Assembly (NCBI RefSeq): GCF_001885585.1
Contig: NZ_LSRP01000099.1
Coordinates: 1 to 42,876 of the forward strand
DNA from: Pararhizobium antarcticum
Lineage (GTDB): Bacteria > Pseudomonadota > Alphaproteobacteria > Rhizobiales > Rhizobiaceae
Length of the DNA: 42,876 nucleotides
Direction of reading: 5' to 3'
Positions 41,765-42,876 of the stretch are shown here, piece by piece. The translations under genes were made by a program, and so were the position numbers. A model generated the notes under the pieces. It was not told the origin of the DNA and searched no databases. It saw nothing but the letters and a program-made list of their open reading frames with translations. Positions within the stretch are counted from its first letter, which is position 1; each line of letters begins with the position of its first letter.

Positions 41765-42876
41765 CTAACGCGTGCGGCCATCAGACCGTTTCAGCGAGCA
41801 TGCAAATTGTCCGATATCCCAATGACCGTTTACCTCGATGCGAGGCATATTGAACCCAAATGATCGTGTATCTGCAAATTGATTGTTGCACGAGAATCCT
41901 ATGTCGTAGCCCGCGAGCCGGCACACCTGCACAAAACGTTCGTCGATCAAACCATACGGCGCAGCGATGGAATGCACCCTCGTTCTCAAATTCTGGACAA
42001 GGGCGAGCCTGGAACGAAGGGCTTCGTCCAGCAGATCTTTACTTGTCAAGAAAGTTGCAGGCGTGTGAGTTGCAAGGTGACTTCCGAAACTAGCGCCCTC
42101 GCAGTGAAGCTTCCGGATCATATCCCAGTCCATAAGGGCTGCGGGTTTCGCCAATGCGGCATCCCAACTCGCATCTGTCCCCACCAGGTCGGTCACAATG
42201 AAGATTTCCGGAAAGAAATCGCTGCTCTGTAGAATTGGCCAGGCGGTTGTCGCCGTATCGAGATAACCATCATCAAAGGTAATCAAGATCGGACGTCCGG
42301 GCAAAGGCCGGCTTTTCCGGCGAGCTTCTGCGAGTGTTGCGGAGGTCACTGCATGAAACCCGTGCGATCGTAAAAGGCGCATCTGTTTTTCGAATGCGTC
42401 CGGGCGCACACACCATTGTCGCAGGCTTGGATCGCAATCTTCGGCCACCCGGTGATAGGTTAGGACCGGCAGCTCCCAGGTCAATTCGTTCTCAACTTCG
42501 CGTCTGCGCGCCACGGCTCCATTCCAGACGATGTAGCGCGAAAGGGAATGGTGGAGTTCGCAGTCTATTCCGGCGTGCCGCACCTCTGCCGCGACAACGG
42601 GCGCATCGGCTTCCACTCGCTCAAAGACGTCGATCCGATACAGCGATGTAACGAGTGATTTCACCACTCTTAGACCCGGAGCCTTGCTGAAGTGGTCGTA
42701 AACGACCTTCGCCCCATATGCCTGATCCCAGTCAAAACCAGTTGAACTCTTGTCGTCCCGCAACAGGAAATGATTTGCCATGACGATTTTGCCGCCTGGA
42801 ACCAACGCATTTCTTATTTTTTCTGCGATTTCCCCTATTTGATCGATGGAATCCAAATAATACAGCACTTCGGAGC
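41765..42876 (-). CDS. Methyltransferase-polysaccharide deacetylase protein, C-terminal part (runs off right edge)
   Basis: The visible 370 residues open inside a class I SAM-dependent methyltransferase domain (SEVLYYLDSID, LVPGGKIVMANHFL), similar to NodS-type enzymes, then a linker and a NodB-homology polysaccharide deacetylase (about residues 130-365 of the visible part). Deacetylase motif 1 is ITFDDGYLD and the metal-binding motif 2 is SHLATHTP (H-x3-H). Rhizobial proteins with glycosyltransferase, methyltransferase and deacetylase in one chain are known, so a glycosyltransferase may precede this outside the window. The protein would modify an envelope or exported polysaccharide. Its start lies beyond the edge. 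Confidence 0.82.
   Translation of the reverse strand, partial: SEVLYYLDSIDQIGEIAEKIRNALVPGGKIVMANHFLLRDDKSSTGFDWDQAYGAKVVYDHFSKAPGLRVVKSLVTSLYRIDVFERVEADAPVVAAEVRHAGIDCELHHSLSRYIVWNGAVARRREVENELTWELPVLTYHRVAEDCDPSLRQWCVRPDAFEKQMRLLRSHGFHAVTSATLAEARRKSRPLPGRPILITFDDGYLDTATTAWPILQSSDFFPEIFIVTDLVGTDASWDAALAKPAALMDWDMIRKLHCEGASFGSHLATHTPATFLTSKDLLDEALRSRLALVQNLRTRVHSIAAPYGLIDERFVQVCRLAGYDIGFSCNNQFADTRSFGFNMPRIEVNGHWDIGQFACSLKRSDGRTR

Noticed and set aside
41576-41863. A plus-strand 95-codon frame between glutaminase and deacetylase
   Set aside because: Overlaps the deacetylase 3' end, low-complexity content, no ribosome site or recognised domain.

Overview
The window looks like an alphaproteobacterial chromosome or large plasmid, most likely from the Rhizobiales (Rhizobium/Agrobacterium group). 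This rests on high GC coding sequence, dense operons with ATGA overlaps, a soluble PAS-PAS chemoreceptor, several ABC and TRAP uptake systems with sugar-acid catabolic genes, and a methyltransferase/polysaccharide-deacetylase fusion typical of rhizobia. No rRNA, tRNA or CRISPR array was seen. Family calls come from reading motifs; no database search was possible.

Layout. (1) 1-2005: the end of an IS5-like insertion sequence abuts a 5'-clipped chemoreceptor gene, which ends at a strong terminator. (2) 2071-6829, minus strand: TRAP transporter dctP-dctQ-dctM, an L-threonate dehydrogenase-like gene and a LysR regulator, apparently one operon. (3) 7138-12631, plus strand, divergent from the TRAP operon: split transketolase, SDR, TIM-barrel protein (OiaC-like) and a DhaK-DhaL kinase. 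(4) 12672-16174, minus strand: FAD and FMN 2-hydroxyacid dehydrogenases and a NanR/FadR-type GntR regulator. (5) 16399-28287, plus strand: RuBisCO-like protein, DUF1537 kinase, D-apionate oxidoisomerase, a ribose-type ABC transporter carrying a DUF2291 lipoprotein, D-apiose dehydrogenase, D-apionate lactonase and an SDR. Then come a lone BrnA-like gene and a small secreted protein. (6) 29166-39153: a GntR regulator divergent from a long operon of DUF1185 protein, alpha/beta hydrolase, flavin reductase, luciferase-like monooxygenase, aldehyde dehydrogenase, NIPSNAP protein and a PotFGHI/PotABCD-type ABC transporter. (7) 39234-42876: a LuxR solo, transposase debris, a glutaminase, and the C-terminal part of a methyltransferase-polysaccharide deacetylase protein running off the right edge.

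How the genes work together. Regions 2-5 read as a plant-cell-wall branched-sugar island. The ABC transporter imports D-apiose or an oxidised form. ApsD oxidises D-apiose to the lactone, ApnL opens it to D-apionate, ApnO oxidises and rearranges it to 3-oxo-isoapionate, OiaK phosphorylates it and the RuBisCO-like protein cleaves it. The neighbouring 2-hydroxyacid dehydrogenases would suit a glycolate product. Region 3 would supply a parallel branch (decarboxylase, ketose kinase, transketolase), and the TRAP system with the threonate-dehydrogenase-like enzyme brings in a related sugar acid. A nearly identical 19-bp element lies before both the RuBisCO-like gene and apnO and probably binds the GntR protein encoded at 15434-16174.

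Region 6 is the least explained part. It has the tool set of an oxidative ring-opening or deaminating pathway (two-component flavin monooxygenase, hydrolase, aldehyde dehydrogenase, dedicated uptake), with a 24-bp near-perfect palindrome in its divergent promoter. I do not recognise a characterised pathway with exactly this gene set, so it is the best candidate here for an undescribed catabolic system.
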